A DNA stretch of 64,000 nucleotides, taken from positions 248,001-312,000 of the forward strand of contig NZ_JBHTIK010000005.1 of the NCBI RefSeq assembly GCF_042676985.1, read 5' to 3'. Position numbers and translations under genes: made by a program. This DNA is from Sphingosinicella xenopeptidilytica. Lineage in GTDB: Bacteria > Pseudomonadota > Alphaproteobacteria > Sphingomonadales > Sphingomonadaceae. Below, piece by piece: positions 26,901 to 36,236 of the stretch (within the stretch, counting starts at the first letter, position 1; every line of letters begins with the position of its first letter). The notes beneath the pieces were generated by a model that did no database searches, was not told the DNA's origin, and saw only the letters and a list, made by a program, of their open reading frames with translations.

Positions 26901-29249
26901 ATGACGAAATCGCGATATCCGCTTGCCTGTTTTCTGCTTGCCACCACAGCCTTCATCGAACCCGCGTTCGCGCAGGACGCGCCCGATGCCGGAAGCGACT
27001 CCGTGCTTGGTGAAGCCATCGTCGTCACCGCGCGCAAGCGCGAGGAATCGCTGCAGGAAACGCCGATCTCGATCACCGCGTTCAGCGGGCGCGGCCTTGA
27101 AGCGCGTGGCATCCAGACCACCGAGGGCATCGCCCAGATCACGCCCAACCTGACGCTGCAGAACAACCCGGCGTTCAGTGGCGCGAGCAACAGCGCGACG
27201 ATCTACATTCGCGGCGTCGGCCAACAGGATTTCGTGCCGACGGTTGAACCCGGCGTCGGCGTCTATGTCGACGGCGTGTATGTCGCGCGCTCGATCGGCT
27301 CGATCCTCGATCTCGTCGATTTCGAACGCATCGAAGTGCTGCGCGGCCCGCAGGGTACGCTGTTCGGGCGAAACACGATCGGCGGCGCGATCTCGGTGAC
27401 GACAAAGGCGCCGGGGCAGGAATTCGAGGCATCGGGATCGGCGACTTATGGCACCGACGATCTCTTCGTGCTCAAGGGCTCGCTCAACCTGCCGCTTGGC
27501 CCGCGCGCGGCGCTGCGCGCATCGGTCGGCTGGTTCAATCAGGACGGCTATGTGACGCGGACGTTCGACGACAAGAAGCTCGGCGATTCCGATCGTCTCG
27601 CCGGACGCGTCGCACTGCGCCTCGAACCTGTCGACGGCTGGACCGCCGACCTCGCCTTCGACGGCACGACGGCGCGCGAGAATGGCCCGGCGATCAGCCT
27701 CATCGGCATCAACTACGGCCGCACGATCGATCCCGCCACGCCGCCGTTCGCCGACATCAGCAACATCATCGCAAACGTGATGAGCGGCGGCGGCATGGTG
27801 CCCTGCGCGACCGCCGCGGCGCCGATCAACCTTGCCGTCGCGGGATGCTACGACAACCGCTATGTGCTCGGCCCCGATTCCAATGCGGGGACGGCACCAG
27901 CCTATTCGCGTTCCGACGTGTGGGGCCTCAGCCTCACCAACAGCTTCGAGCTTTCGGACAACCTCGATCTCAAGTCGATCACCGCATACCGCCACCTCAG
28001 CGGCAGCTTCGCGCGTGACGGCGATGGTTCGCCCGCCGTGGTCGCCCAATTCTACGACCGGCTGAAGCAGAAGCAGTTCAGCCAGGAGATCCAGCTGCTC
28101 GGCAAGAATTTCGACGAGCGGCTGAACTGGATTCTCGGCGCCTATTATTTCAAGGAAAGCGGCGTCAACACCAACCGGCTGCTATTCACGGTTTCCGAGT
28201 TCCAGTCGGGCGGCGATTTCAAGAACGAGAGCCTCGCCTTCTTCGGGCAGGGCACGCTGAAGATCGGCGAGCGGTTCAGCCTGACCGCGGGCCTGCGCTA
28301 CACCGAGGACGAGAAATCCTTCCACCCCGACCAGTTCATCATCGAGAACCGCGCCGCGTTCCTCGGGGCGCCGTTCGACAGCCCGATCTTCGCCGAAGGC
28401 ACGCGCGTGCTGCCCGATGTGAACGCCAAGGTGAAGTTCAGCGAGATCACGCCGATGGTGAACCTCTCCTACGACGTGACGGACGGACTGATGACCTATG
28501 CGACGTGGTCGCGCGGGTTCAAGTCGGGCGGTTTCAGCCAGCGCGTGTTCCCGCCGATCATTCCCGGCGTGACGACGCCGATCACCGATCCCGTCGCGGC
28601 GATTCCGTCCTTCTCGCCCGAGAAGGTCGACGCTTACGAACTCGGCGTGAAGTTCCAGACGCCGGACCGTGCGCTGACGCTCAACGCCTCGGCGTTCTAC
28701 ACCGATTACAAGGACATGCAGGTGCAGGTGTTCACCAGCGTGGCGCCGGTGTTCCAGAACGCGGCGAGCGCGACGATCAAGGGCTTCGAGCTTGAAATGC
28801 AGGCGCGGCCGCTCGCCGGGCTGACCATCGAGGGAACGGCGGGCCTCACCGACGCCTCCTACGACAGCATCGATCAGACGACGACGTTCATCGACCCGAA
28901 AAACGCCTTCGAGCGCGTCTCGAAGTGGACGCTGTCGGCGGCGCTCACCTACGAGCACGAACTGGCGGGCGGATCGACGCTGCGGCCGCGTGTCGATTGG
29001 TCGTGGCGCAGCCGCTTCTACAACAACACGTTCAACACGCCGGAGATCGCCCAGAGCGGCTATCACCTCGTGAACGCCAGCCTCGGCTGGACGTCGGCGG
29101 ACGAGCGCTTCGGCCTGCAGGCCGGGGTGAAGAACATCGCCGACAAGCGCTATCTGGTCTCGGGCATCACCGTAGACGCGATCCAGGCGTTCGAGGGCGT
29201 CTACAACCGGGGCCGCGAATGGTCGCTGACCGCGAGCGTTCGCTACTGA
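26901..29249 (+). CDS. TonB-dependent receptor
   Basis: A 782-residue outer-membrane receptor with a signal peptide (LLATTAFIEPAFAQ). A TonB-box-like EAIVVTARKREESLQ opens the mature part, followed by a plug domain (about 45-155; VYVDGVYVARSIG, RIEVLRGPQGTLFGRN) and a 22-strand barrel ending in aromatic SLTASVRY. The plug resembles those of sphingomonad receptors that take up aromatic or oligosaccharide substrates. Placement right after the StyA-like gene suggests uptake of the compound attacked by the oxygenases. No N-terminal signalling domain. Confidence 0.93.
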   Translation: MTKSRYPLACFLLATTAFIEPAFAQDAPDAGSDSVLGEAIVVTARKREESLQETPISITAFSGRGLEARGIQTTEGIAQITPNLTLQNNPAFSGASNSATIYIRGVGQQDFVPTVEPGVGVYVDGVYVARSIGSILDLVDFERIEVLRGPQGTLFGRNTIGGAISVTTKAPGQEFEASGSATYGTDDLFVLKGSLNLPLGPRAALRASVGWFNQDGYVTRTFDDKKLGDSDRLAGRVALRLEPVDGWTADLAFDGTTARENGPAISLIGINYGRTIDPATPPFADISNIIANVMSGGGMVPCATAAAPINLAVAGCYDNRYVLGPDSNAGTAPAYSRSDVWGLSLTNSFELSDNLDLKSITAYRHLSGSFARDGDGSPAVVAQFYDRLKQKQFSQEIQLLGKNFDERLNWILGAYYFKESGVNTNRLLFTVSEFQSGGDFKNESLAFFGQGTLKIGERFSLTAGLRYTEDEKSFHPDQFIIENRAAFLGAPFDSPIFAEGTRVLPDVNAKVKFSEITPMVNLSYDVTDGLMTYATWSRGFKSGGFSQRVFPPIIPGVTTPITDPVAAIPSFSPEKVDAYELGVKFQTPDRALTLNASAFYTDYKDMQVQVFTSVAPVFQNAASATIKGFELEMQARPLAGLTIEGTAGLTDASYDSIDQTTTFIDPKNAFERVSKWTLSAALTYEHELAGGSTLRPRVDWSWRSRFYNNTFNTPEIAQSGYHLVNASLGWTSADERFGLQAGVKNIADKRYLVSGITVDAIQAFEGVYNRGREWSLTASVRY

Positions 29250-29286
29250 GCACCGGTTGATTGGCAAAAATGAGAACCGCGCTTTG

Positions 29287-29312
29287 CCTTGGCCCCCCGT
29301 TCGGGGCTAAGG
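29287..29312 (+). terminator. Hairpin between TonB receptor and malonyl-CoA ligase genes
   Basis: CCTTGGCCCC, six bases, GGGGCTAAGG forms a 10-bp stem with one G-U pair in RNA, 38 bases after the receptor stop. No T-run follows, so it may be a weak terminator, an mRNA-stabilising hairpin or an attenuator before the ligase gene. Confidence 0.45.
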
Positions 29313-29346
29313 CCAGCCGGGTATTGGGCATTACTAGGGACAGGGC

Positions 29347-30855
29347 ATGTCTGAGAATCTGGTCGCGATCTTCCTTGGCCGGCAGGCGGCATTCGGCGAG
29401 AAGCCGGCGATCGTGTGGCGTGATGCGCCGCTGATCGACTTCGCGGGGCTGCCGGCGATGGTCGGGCGCTACCGCGCGGCGCTTACCGCGCTCGGCGTGA
29501 AACGCGGCGACCGGGTGATGGTGAAGACCGAGAATTCACCGTCGTTCGTCTACACCTATCTCGCCGTGCTCGCGTCGGGCGCGATCTTTGTGCCGATGAA
29601 CGCGGCCTACACCGCCGCCGAGGTGGCGCTGCTGATCGAGGATGCGGAGCCTGCGCTTCTCGTCCACGCCGCCGCGACTCCGGTGCCCGGCGAGGACGTG
29701 GCGCCGGTGAAACGCGTGACGCTGGAGCCCGATGGATCGGGATCGCTGCCCGACCTCGCGCTGTCGCTGGCGCCGGACCTCTCGATCGAACCGGTTGCGT
29801 CCAGCGATCTCGCCGCGATCCTGTTCACCTCGGGCACCACGGGGCGGCCGAAGGGCGCGATGCTGAGCCACGGCAATCTTTCGAGCAACGTCGCGGCGCT
29901 GCACGAGGCGTGGCATTTCTCGTCCGCTGATTCGATCCTGCACGCGCTGCCGCTGTTCCACGCGCACGGGCTGTTCGTGGCGCTGCACCTTGCGCTCTAC
30001 AACGCGGCGACGCTGGTGATGCTGCCCAAGTTCAACGCTGCCGACGTGCTCGCGCGGCTGGGGCAGGTGAGCGTGTTCATGGGCGTGCCGACCTTCTACG
30101 CGCGCCTGCTGGCGGAGCCCGCATTCGGCCGTGACGTCTGCGGCACGATCCGGCTGTTCGTCAGCGGTTCGGCACCGCTGCTGCCGTCCGTGTTCGAGGC
30201 GTTCGAGGCACGCACCGGCCATCGCATCCTCGAACGCTACGGCATGACCGAGGCGCTGATGATCACCTCCAACGCCTACGCGCAGGAGGGGCGCATCGCG
30301 GGCACCGTCGGCTATCCTCTGCCGGGCGTGTCGCTGAATGTCGTCGATGCCGACAGGAAGCCGCTCCCGGCGGGCGAGGTCGGCGAGATCGAGATCAAGG
30401 GGCCGAACCTCTGCGCCGGTTACTGGCGCCGCCCCGAGGCGACGGCGGAGAGCTTTTACGCGGACGGCTTCTTCCGCACTGGTGATACCGGCCGAAAGGA
30501 CGCGGACGGGCGCGTGACGATCGTCGGGCGTTCCAAGGACCTCATCATCTCGGGCGGGTTCAACGTCTATCCGGCCGAGGTCGAAATCCTGCTCGCCGAG
30601 GTGGCGGGCGTCGTAGACGTCGCGGTGTTCGGCGTGCCGCATCCCGATTTCGGCGAGGCGGTCGTGGCTGCGGTGACGGTGGATGGGGCGAACTTCGATG
30701 TCGCCGCGCTCGAAGCAGCGGCCGCCGCGAACCTCGCACGCTTCAAGCAGCCGAAGGCGATCCACGTGCTTCCCGAGTTGCCGCGCAACGCCATGGGCAA
30801 GGTCGTGAAGACCGAGCTGCGCAAGCGCTACGGCGACAGCTTCACCGTTCAGTAG
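29347..30855 (+). CDS. matB: Malonyl-CoA ligase-like acyl-CoA synthetase
   Basis: A 502-residue AMP-binding enzyme of the ANL superfamily. Motifs are FTSGTTGRPKGAMLSH (P-loop), YGMTEALMIT, FFRTGDTG, and the C-terminal catalytic lysine in RNAMGKVVKTEL. VSVFMGVPTFYARLL and VPMNAAYTAAEVALLIEDAEP are close to malonyl-CoA synthetases (MatB). It would convert malonate, ATP and CoA to malonyl-CoA; a methylmalonate or other short diacid substrate is possible. It follows the receptor gene by 97 bases and overlaps the 3' end of the racemase-fold gene on the other strand by seven bases. Confidence 0.78.
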   Translation: MSENLVAIFLGRQAAFGEKPAIVWRDAPLIDFAGLPAMVGRYRAALTALGVKRGDRVMVKTENSPSFVYTYLAVLASGAIFVPMNAAYTAAEVALLIEDAEPALLVHAAATPVPGEDVAPVKRVTLEPDGSGSLPDLALSLAPDLSIEPVASSDLAAILFTSGTTGRPKGAMLSHGNLSSNVAALHEAWHFSSADSILHALPLFHAHGLFVALHLALYNAATLVMLPKFNAADVLARLGQVSVFMGVPTFYARLLAEPAFGRDVCGTIRLFVSGSAPLLPSVFEAFEARTGHRILERYGMTEALMITSNAYAQEGRIAGTVGYPLPGVSLNVVDADRKPLPAGEVGEIEIKGPNLCAGYWRRPEATAESFYADGFFRTGDTGRKDADGRVTIVGRSKDLIISGGFNVYPAEVEILLAEVAGVVDVAVFGVPHPDFGEAVVAAVTVDGANFDVAALEAAAAANLARFKQPKAIHVLPELPRNAMGKVVKTELRKRYGDSFTVQ

Positions 30856-31604
30856 ACGGAGGGTACGCCCGAGAGCACGTCGTCGGCCGGGTTTTCCGGC
30901 GGCATGTACGTGCGCTTGCTGTGGCTGAGGCCGAGATCGAGCAGCATCTCGCACTGCTTGTAGGCGACGAGGCCCGGATTGAGCACGGGCACGTCCAGCC
31001 GCTCGCTGAGGTAGCGGTGCGACTGGTGCATGGTGGTGGAGCCGAGCACGATGACGTCGGCGCCGTCCTCGTCGATCGCCTTGCGGCATTGGGCTTCGAG
31101 CAGCGCGAACACCGAGTCTTCCTTGCCGGAGAGAAGCTCCTGCGTGTCCGGCCGGACGCCGATGTCGCGCACCGAGGCGAGGCGATCACCGAGCCCGGTT
31201 TCGAGCGCGAGCTTGTCGTAGATCCAGCGCCAGCGCGGCCACATGGTGACGACCGAGAAGCGCTTGCCGAGATCGGCGGCGAGGTGGAACGACGCGCGGC
31301 CCGGACCCGTGACCGGGATGCTCAGCCGCGAGCGCAGCGCCGCGAGGCCGGAATCGCTCATGCTGTTGAGGCAGATCGCGGCATAGCCTTCCTGTTCGGC
31401 GCAGATGCCCGCCTCGAGGCAGAAGGCGTCGGCGAGCGTCGCTTCGAACTGCGAATCGAGGCAGGTGGTGCCGGCGCGGATGCCGGTGAAATCGACTGCG
31501 ATTCCCGGCCGCACGAGGCCCGGCGGCATCTGTTCGGCGAAGCCCGCGACAGCCTCCGGCGGCAGCGGAACGGGCACGATGATCTTGATGCGGATGTCCG
31601 TCAC
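30849..31604 (-). CDS. Asp/Glu/hydantoin racemase-fold protein lacking both catalytic cysteines
   Basis: A 251-residue protein of the Asp/Glu/hydantoin racemase superfamily. The first active-site strand reads AICLNSMSDSGL where hydantoin racemases have a Cys-x-x-D-P-G-L pattern, and the second reads VIVLGSTTMH where they have LGCxGM. Thus S81 and S189 occupy the two catalytic cysteine positions. Racemisation by the two-thiol mechanism is therefore unlikely; an isomerase, lyase or decarboxylase role is open. It lies downstream of the IclR gene (22-base gap, same strand), so the two form one unit. Confidence 0.75.
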   Translation of the reverse strand: MTDIRIKIIVPVPLPPEAVAGFAEQMPPGLVRPGIAVDFTGIRAGTTCLDSQFEATLADAFCLEAGICAEQEGYAAICLNSMSDSGLAALRSRLSIPVTGPGRASFHLAADLGKRFSVVTMWPRWRWIYDKLALETGLGDRLASVRDIGVRPDTQELLSGKEDSVFALLEAQCRKAIDEDGADVIVLGSTTMHQSHRYLSERLDVPVLNPGLVAYKQCEMLLDLGLSHSKRTYMPPENPADDVLSGVPSVY

Positions 31605-31626
31605 GCGGCGGTTCCTTCTTTAGGCT

Positions 31627-32418
31627 TCAGTGCGCGCGGCGCGCGGTGGACGCGGCAGGATAGAGCTTGAGGCTGATCTCGCGGGCGTGCTCGGCGAGCG
31701 CCTGCGCGATGTCCGGAAGGTCCGCAGGCGCGAACACTGAGGCGGGCGCGGAGGTCGAAAGCGCGGCGACCACCTTGCCGTTCCGCCCCGTGATCGGCAC
31801 GGCGACGCAGCGCAGGTCGTCGAAAATCTCGCAGTCGTCGATCGCATAGCCCTGGCGCCGGACCTGTTCGAGTTCGCGTGCGAGCTGCGCGGCCTCCGTG
31901 ATCGTGTTGACGGTAAGCGGCACGAACGGGCCTTCCGCGATGTAGGCGCTGCGTTCCGGGCACGGCAGCGCCGAGAGCAGCACCTTGCCGAGGCCCGAGC
32001 AATAGGCTTCGAGCTGGCTGCCGATCTGCGTCGGCATCCGATGCGACTTGCGCGCCATCTTGGCGATGTACGTGACCATATAGTCGTCGTCGAGCATACC
32101 GACATGCGCCGTGTGACCCAGCGTCTGGATGATCCGGCGCAGTGCGGGCTCGGCGGCAGCGGCAAGGAGCTTGTCGGGCGCTGCCGTTCGCGCGAGGTCG
32201 ACGAGGCCCATGCCGAGGCGGTATTCGCCGGGCGCGGTGTGCACGATCACGCCCAGCGTTTCGAGCGTCGCGAGCAGGCGGTGCGCGGTCGCTACCGAAA
32301 GCCCGCACTCCGCCGCCATCGACGGCAGGCTCTGGCAGCCGCCGTTCAGCGCCAGCTGCGATAGCAACGAGAATGCCCTGTCCACAGACTGAATCCGGGG
32401 TGTCGCCACTGCTCCCAT
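31627..32418 (-). CDS. IclR-family transcriptional regulator
   Basis: A 263-residue IclR protein. The winged HTH is RIQSVDRAFSLLSQLA, MAAECGLSVATAHRLLATLE, followed by the GAF-like effector domain (about 90-255) with YCSGLGKVLLSALP and FDDLRCVAVPITGRNGKVVAALS. IclR proteins usually control nearby aromatic or acetate genes and respond to small acids. The start ATG 32418 is in GGGAGGGATGG; GTG nine bases further in may be the true start because the site is so close. The 336-base upstream region contains two palindromic sequences and faces a TonB receptor gene. Confidence 0.9.
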   Translation of the reverse strand: MGAVATPRIQSVDRAFSLLSQLALNGGCQSLPSMAAECGLSVATAHRLLATLETLGVIVHTAPGEYRLGMGLVDLARTAAPDKLLAAAAEPALRRIIQTLGHTAHVGMLDDDYMVTYIAKMARKSHRMPTQIGSQLEAYCSGLGKVLLSALPCPERSAYIAEGPFVPLTVNTITEAAQLARELEQVRRQGYAIDDCEIFDDLRCVAVPITGRNGKVVAALSTSAPASVFAPADLPDIAQALAEHAREISLKLYPAASTARRAH

Positions 32419-32444
32419 CCCTCCCTTGCTCCATCGCGAAGTGT

Positions 32445-32476
32445 GATTCGCACCGCTCTGCGAACCCCCGCGAATC
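32445..32476. promoter_or_regulatory. Nested inverted repeats, candidate IclR operator
   Basis: GATTCGC at 32445-32451 is mirrored by GCGAATC at 32470-32476. Inside it TTCGC (32447-32451) is mirrored by GCGAA (32460-32464) with eight bases between. The sites start 27 bases before the iclR start codon, suitable for autorepression. Confidence 0.45.
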
Positions 32477-32512
32477 CGTCCCACCGTTTTTTAAAGATTT
32501 AAGCGAAAATAT

Positions 32513-32536
32513 ATCGAATGTCGATTGAACTTCGAT
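32513..32536. promoter_or_regulatory. Inverted repeat ATCGAA-N12-TTCGAT
   Basis: A 6+6 inverted repeat in the AT-rich centre of the iclR/receptor intergenic region, about 219 bases before the receptor start. It could be an activator site, but its short arms make chance occurrence possible. Confidence 0.35.
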
Positions 32537-32754
32537 GTAACGTAAATCCGTACTTTGCGAACCCACGGTTTTCCGCGTATCTCAGATAATGAGAGCCAGG
32601 CCGTCAGGCGCTTTGACAGCCTGCCCGGCCCCGCACATCCTCATCATCAGGACCGAAGCCGCCGATAAAACGGGCGGTCGGGACAGGGAGCAGTCGGCTG
32701 AGATTGGAAGGTCTCGGGGCCGGCACATGTGGTGGGAATGAGGAGGGGGACGGA

Positions 32755-35151
32755 ATGAAAAGCATATCGATGTTTCGGGCCGGTGTCGCGTTTGCGGCGC
32801 TCGCCCTGCCGCTCGGTACGGCCGCCGCGCAGGATGCGCAGCCGGAAGCGCCGGAAACCTTTGGTGAAATCGTCGTGACCGCGCAGCGCCGCGCGCAGTC
32901 GCTTCAGGATGTCGGCATCTCGGTCGCCGCCTTTGCCGGCGAGGAGCTGAAATCGCTCGGCGTCGAATCCAGCCTCGAGATCGCCCGGCTCACGCCCGGC
33001 GTGCACATCTCGGGCAATGTCGGCGGCCAGAACAGCCAGTTCACGATCCGCGGCGTCACGCAGAACGATTTCAACGACGCTATAGAGGCGCCGGTCGCCG
33101 TGTATGTCGACGATGGCTACATCCCCAACCTTCAGGGCCAGACCTTCGGCCTGTTCGATCTTGAACGCGTCGAGGTTCTGAAAGGCCCGCAGGGCACGCT
33201 CTTCGGGCGCAACGCCACGGGCGGTCTCGTCCACTACGTGATCAAGAAGCCCTCGGACACGCTCGAAGGTTCGATCGACGGTACCTACGGGCGCTTCAAT
33301 CAGGTCCGCGTCGAGGCCGCGATCGGCGGGCCGCTTTCCGAAACGGTGAGCGCACGCGTGTCGGTGTTCTACAACCGGCACGACGAAATCTGGAAAAACA
33401 TCTATCCGTCGGGCGCCGCCGCAGGCGCACCGCTCAACCTCGGTCAGGAAGTCTCGCCCTGCTGCGAGGGCGAGTGGAACGACGACACGCTCGCGGGCCG
33501 CGCGCAGCTCCAGTTCAAGAGCGACCGCTTGACCGTTCGCCTCGTCGGCGCGGCTGCCCGTCAGCATCTCTCAACCGGGCCTTACACGCAGGCCGCGACG
33601 GTGCCGGTTGTCGACTCTCTCGGCCGCGTCATCAACGCGATCTACGCGGGCCCGAACGAAACGCGCGTCGGCATCGATCACAACGGTAACAATTACACGG
33701 CTTTCGCCGGCGCACCGGCGACGCGCCTGCCCGGTGCAGACTGGTTCGGCTTCATCGCCCCCGATCCTTCGAAGCGTCTTGTTTCCAAGGACTTCGCGCA
33801 GTCCGATCTCAACCGCACCGAAAGCTGGAACGGCGCGCTGCACCTCGATTATGAATTCGACGGCGCGACGCTCGTTTCGATCAGCGACTACAAGAAGTTC
33901 ACCAAGAACTTCAGCATGGACGTCGAAGCCTCGCCGCTCAGCCTCGTCGAATACGGCACCAAGGCGGATACACGCAGCTTCACGCAGGAAATCCGCCTGA
34001 CCGGCAGCAGCGACACGCTCGACTGGACGGTGGGCGCCTACTACCTCGATATCGATGCGAAGTCCTCGAACGGCTTCCTCGCGCCCGCTTACTCGATCTA
34101 TTCGAGCCTGCTCGGCGCGACGACGACCGGCATCGATCTCGTCAACACGTTCCGGCTGAAGACGCAGTCCGGATCGATCTTCGGTCAGGTCGAATACAAG
34201 TTTGCGCCGCAGTGGACGTTCATCGTCGGCGGCCGCCTGATCCGCGAGCATCAGGAGTATGATTTCGCCTCGAACGGCATCGTCGACGAAGACCCATACC
34301 GGATCGACACGGGTACGATCCTGTTCCCGCTGCAGCCCTCGTTCGCCGACAAGCGCACCAAGACGCTGTGGGCGGGCAAGGCGCAGATCGAATTCCGCCC
34401 GAACGACGATCTGCTGCTCTACGCGGGCATCAACCGCGGCGTGAAGGGCGGCAGCTACAACGCCAAGCTGCCCGACGGCACGCCGCCGCTCGACCCGAGC
34501 GACATCCCGTACAAGCCCGAAGTGCTGCTGTCGTACGAAGGCGGCTTCAAGTCGACGCTGATGGACGGGCGAGCGACGTTCAACGGTTCGGTCTATTACT
34601 ACGATTATTCGAACTACCAGGCGTTCACCTTCTCGAACGTGTCGGGCTTCGTTCAGAACCGCGACGGGCGCACGTACGGCGCCGAGGCTGACGTTGCGCT
34701 CAGGCCCACGCCCGGCCTTGAGATCGGTCTTGCCGCATCGGTGTTCAACGCGCGGGTGAAGAACGTGCAGATCGCACCGGGCGTGTTCGAAACCGTGCGG
34801 CCGACGTTCGCGCCGCAAACCCAGCTTTCGGGCCGGATCAGCTATGAACTGCCGACCGACGTGTTCGGCGGCGCGCTCACCATCGGTGTCGACGGCAATT
34901 ATTCGTCGAGCTTCTACCACAACATCCGCAACTTCGATGCGAACAAGATCAATGGCTATGCACTGTTCAACGCCCGGGTCAGCTGGACGGATGCAAGCGA
35001 GGCGTATCGCATCTCTGCGTTCGTGAACAACTTCACCAACAAGACATACAAAACGGTGGGTTACGATCTCTCGACGCTCTGCGGCTGCACCGAGGAGTCC
35101 TATGGGCGCCCGCGCTGGTGGGGACTGAGCATGGGTTACAGCTTCCGCTGA
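32755..35151 (+). CDS. TonB-dependent receptor
   Basis: A 798-residue outer-membrane receptor. Signal peptide (FAALALPLGTAAAQ), TonB-box-like EIVVTAQRRAQSLQD, plug domain (VAVYVDDGYIPNLQG, RVEVLKGPQGTLFGRN), then a barrel ending in WGLSMGYSFR with a C-terminal aromatic-x-Arg pattern. It resembles the receptor at 26901 in its plug but is clearly diverged. The start ATG 32755 has GAGGGGGACGGA ahead. It precedes the hydrolase/Rieske/extradiol operon and is followed by a strong terminator, so it is probably a separate unit importing the same pathway's substrate. Confidence 0.93.
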   Translation: MKSISMFRAGVAFAALALPLGTAAAQDAQPEAPETFGEIVVTAQRRAQSLQDVGISVAAFAGEELKSLGVESSLEIARLTPGVHISGNVGGQNSQFTIRGVTQNDFNDAIEAPVAVYVDDGYIPNLQGQTFGLFDLERVEVLKGPQGTLFGRNATGGLVHYVIKKPSDTLEGSIDGTYGRFNQVRVEAAIGGPLSETVSARVSVFYNRHDEIWKNIYPSGAAAGAPLNLGQEVSPCCEGEWNDDTLAGRAQLQFKSDRLTVRLVGAAARQHLSTGPYTQAATVPVVDSLGRVINAIYAGPNETRVGIDHNGNNYTAFAGAPATRLPGADWFGFIAPDPSKRLVSKDFAQSDLNRTESWNGALHLDYEFDGATLVSISDYKKFTKNFSMDVEASPLSLVEYGTKADTRSFTQEIRLTGSSDTLDWTVGAYYLDIDAKSSNGFLAPAYSIYSSLLGATTTGIDLVNTFRLKTQSGSIFGQVEYKFAPQWTFIVGGRLIREHQEYDFASNGIVDEDPYRIDTGTILFPLQPSFADKRTKTLWAGKAQIEFRPNDDLLLYAGINRGVKGGSYNAKLPDGTPPLDPSDIPYKPEVLLSYEGGFKSTLMDGRATFNGSVYYYDYSNYQAFTFSNVSGFVQNRDGRTYGAEADVALRPTPGLEIGLAASVFNARVKNVQIAPGVFETVRPTFAPQTQLSGRISYELPTDVFGGALTIGVDGNYSSSFYHNIRNFDANKINGYALFNARVSWTDASEAYRISAFVNNFTNKTYKTVGYDLSTLCGCTEESYGRPRWWGLSMGYSFR

Positions 35152-35158
35152 GGTCCGG

Positions 35159-35219
35159 TTTCCGGGGGCGGGCAGGGAGACCGCCTGCCCCCGGAAAGCC
35201 GCGGTCCAGCGGTTTTTTT
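35159..35219 (+). terminator. Rho-independent terminator after the TonB receptor
   Basis: An 11-bp GC-rich stem (TTTCCGGGGGC at 35159-35169 with GCCCCCGGAAA at 35187-35197) is followed by a short second stem (CCGC/GCGG) and seven T residues at 35213-35219. Position eight bases after the receptor stop supports a real terminator. Confidence 0.8.
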
Positions 35220-35320
35220 GTACCCATTAAATTGAAAGTCTATTGATTTTTTATTGTGAATCGAGTGATCATGAATCGGCCGTTGCGGTGGATGCGGATC
35301 ACGTCATGCGGAGGGATACG

Positions 35321-36205
35321 GTGGCTTCAATTCATATCGACCTGCTTGGAACGGAAACCCGGTTCGTGGACACGGGCCGTTTCCGCACGCGCATCATCAC
35401 GGTCGAAAACGACAAGCCGCCGCTCATCCTCCTGCACGGCGGCGGCGGCCACGCGGAAACCTATTCGCGCAACATGATGCGGCTTGCCGAATATTGCCGT
35501 CCGATCGCGATGGATTTCATCTGGCACGGCATGTCGTCGGCGCCCGCGTTCTCGGACAAGGCACCGAACGAAGACGGCAACTGGCTCGACCAGTTCACCG
35601 CGCAGGTGCTCGATCTGATGGATCATCTCGGCATCGAGAAGGCGGCCATCGAAGGGGAATCGCTCGGCGGCTGGATTGCGTATGACATGGCCGTCAATCA
35701 CCCGGAGCGGACCTCGAAGGTCATCCTCAACACCACGTGGGGAATGAGCCTCGATCCCACGAAGGTGCACGAAGGTGATGCCGATCTCGATGCGCTGCGC
35801 GAAACCTCGGTGAATGCGCTGCTCAATCCCACGCGCGAATTGCTGCGCAAGCGTCTCGAATGGCTGATGCCGCTCGGCGGCGTTACCGAAGAGCTCGTCG
35901 ATCTGCGCATGGCGCTGTGGTCGATCCCGCAAACGCGCGATGCGCTCATCGAATATTACAAGCGGCTGTTCGCGCCGAACATCGGCGAATTCTATTTCAC
36001 TGAGGACGAGATACGGCGGATCATCTGCCCGACGCTCGTGCTCTGGACCGACAAGAACCCGATCCACGGGGAAGACGCGGCCGATCGGCTCGCGGAGATC
36101 ATTCCGGGCGCACAGAAGCACATCATGCGGGGCTGCGCGCACTGGCCGCAATGGGAGCGGCCCGAGGAACACGATGCGGTGGTGGGAGCCTTCATGCAGG
36201 CGTGA
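35321..36205 (+). CDS. Alpha/beta hydrolase (meta-cleavage or ester hydrolase type)
   Basis: A 294-residue alpha/beta hydrolase. The oxyanion region is LILLHGGGGHAE, the nucleophile elbow GESLGGW, the acid probably the Asp in LVLWTDKNP, and the base His in RGCAHWPQWERPEEH. Its place before Rieske and extradiol dioxygenase genes suggests it hydrolyses a ring-cleavage product or an ester substrate. I take GTG 35321 as start because GGAGGGATAC is at good distance; an ATG at 35306 and a longer reading from 35243 are alternatives. The Rieske gene follows after 31 bases. Confidence 0.83.
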   Translation: MASIHIDLLGTETRFVDTGRFRTRIITVENDKPPLILLHGGGGHAETYSRNMMRLAEYCRPIAMDFIWHGMSSAPAFSDKAPNEDGNWLDQFTAQVLDLMDHLGIEKAAIEGESLGGWIAYDMAVNHPERTSKVILNTTWGMSLDPTKVHEGDADLDALRETSVNALLNPTRELLRKRLEWLMPLGGVTEELVDLRMALWSIPQTRDALIEYYKRLFAPNIGEFYFTEDEIRRIICPTLVLWTDKNPIHGEDAADRLAEIIPGAQKHIMRGCAHWPQWERPEEHDAVVGAFMQA

Positions 36206-36236
36206 GCATGAACTCAATTCCGAGGGAGACGACACG

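Larger units (their letters stand above)
32419..32754. other. Divergent regulatory region between iclR and TonB receptor
   Basis: This 336-base stretch has no gene. It is locally AT-rich (about 32485-32540), as expected for promoters, and holds the two inverted repeats listed separately. It should contain the promoters of iclR on the minus strand and of the receptor/oxygenase genes on the plus strand. Confidence 0.6.
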
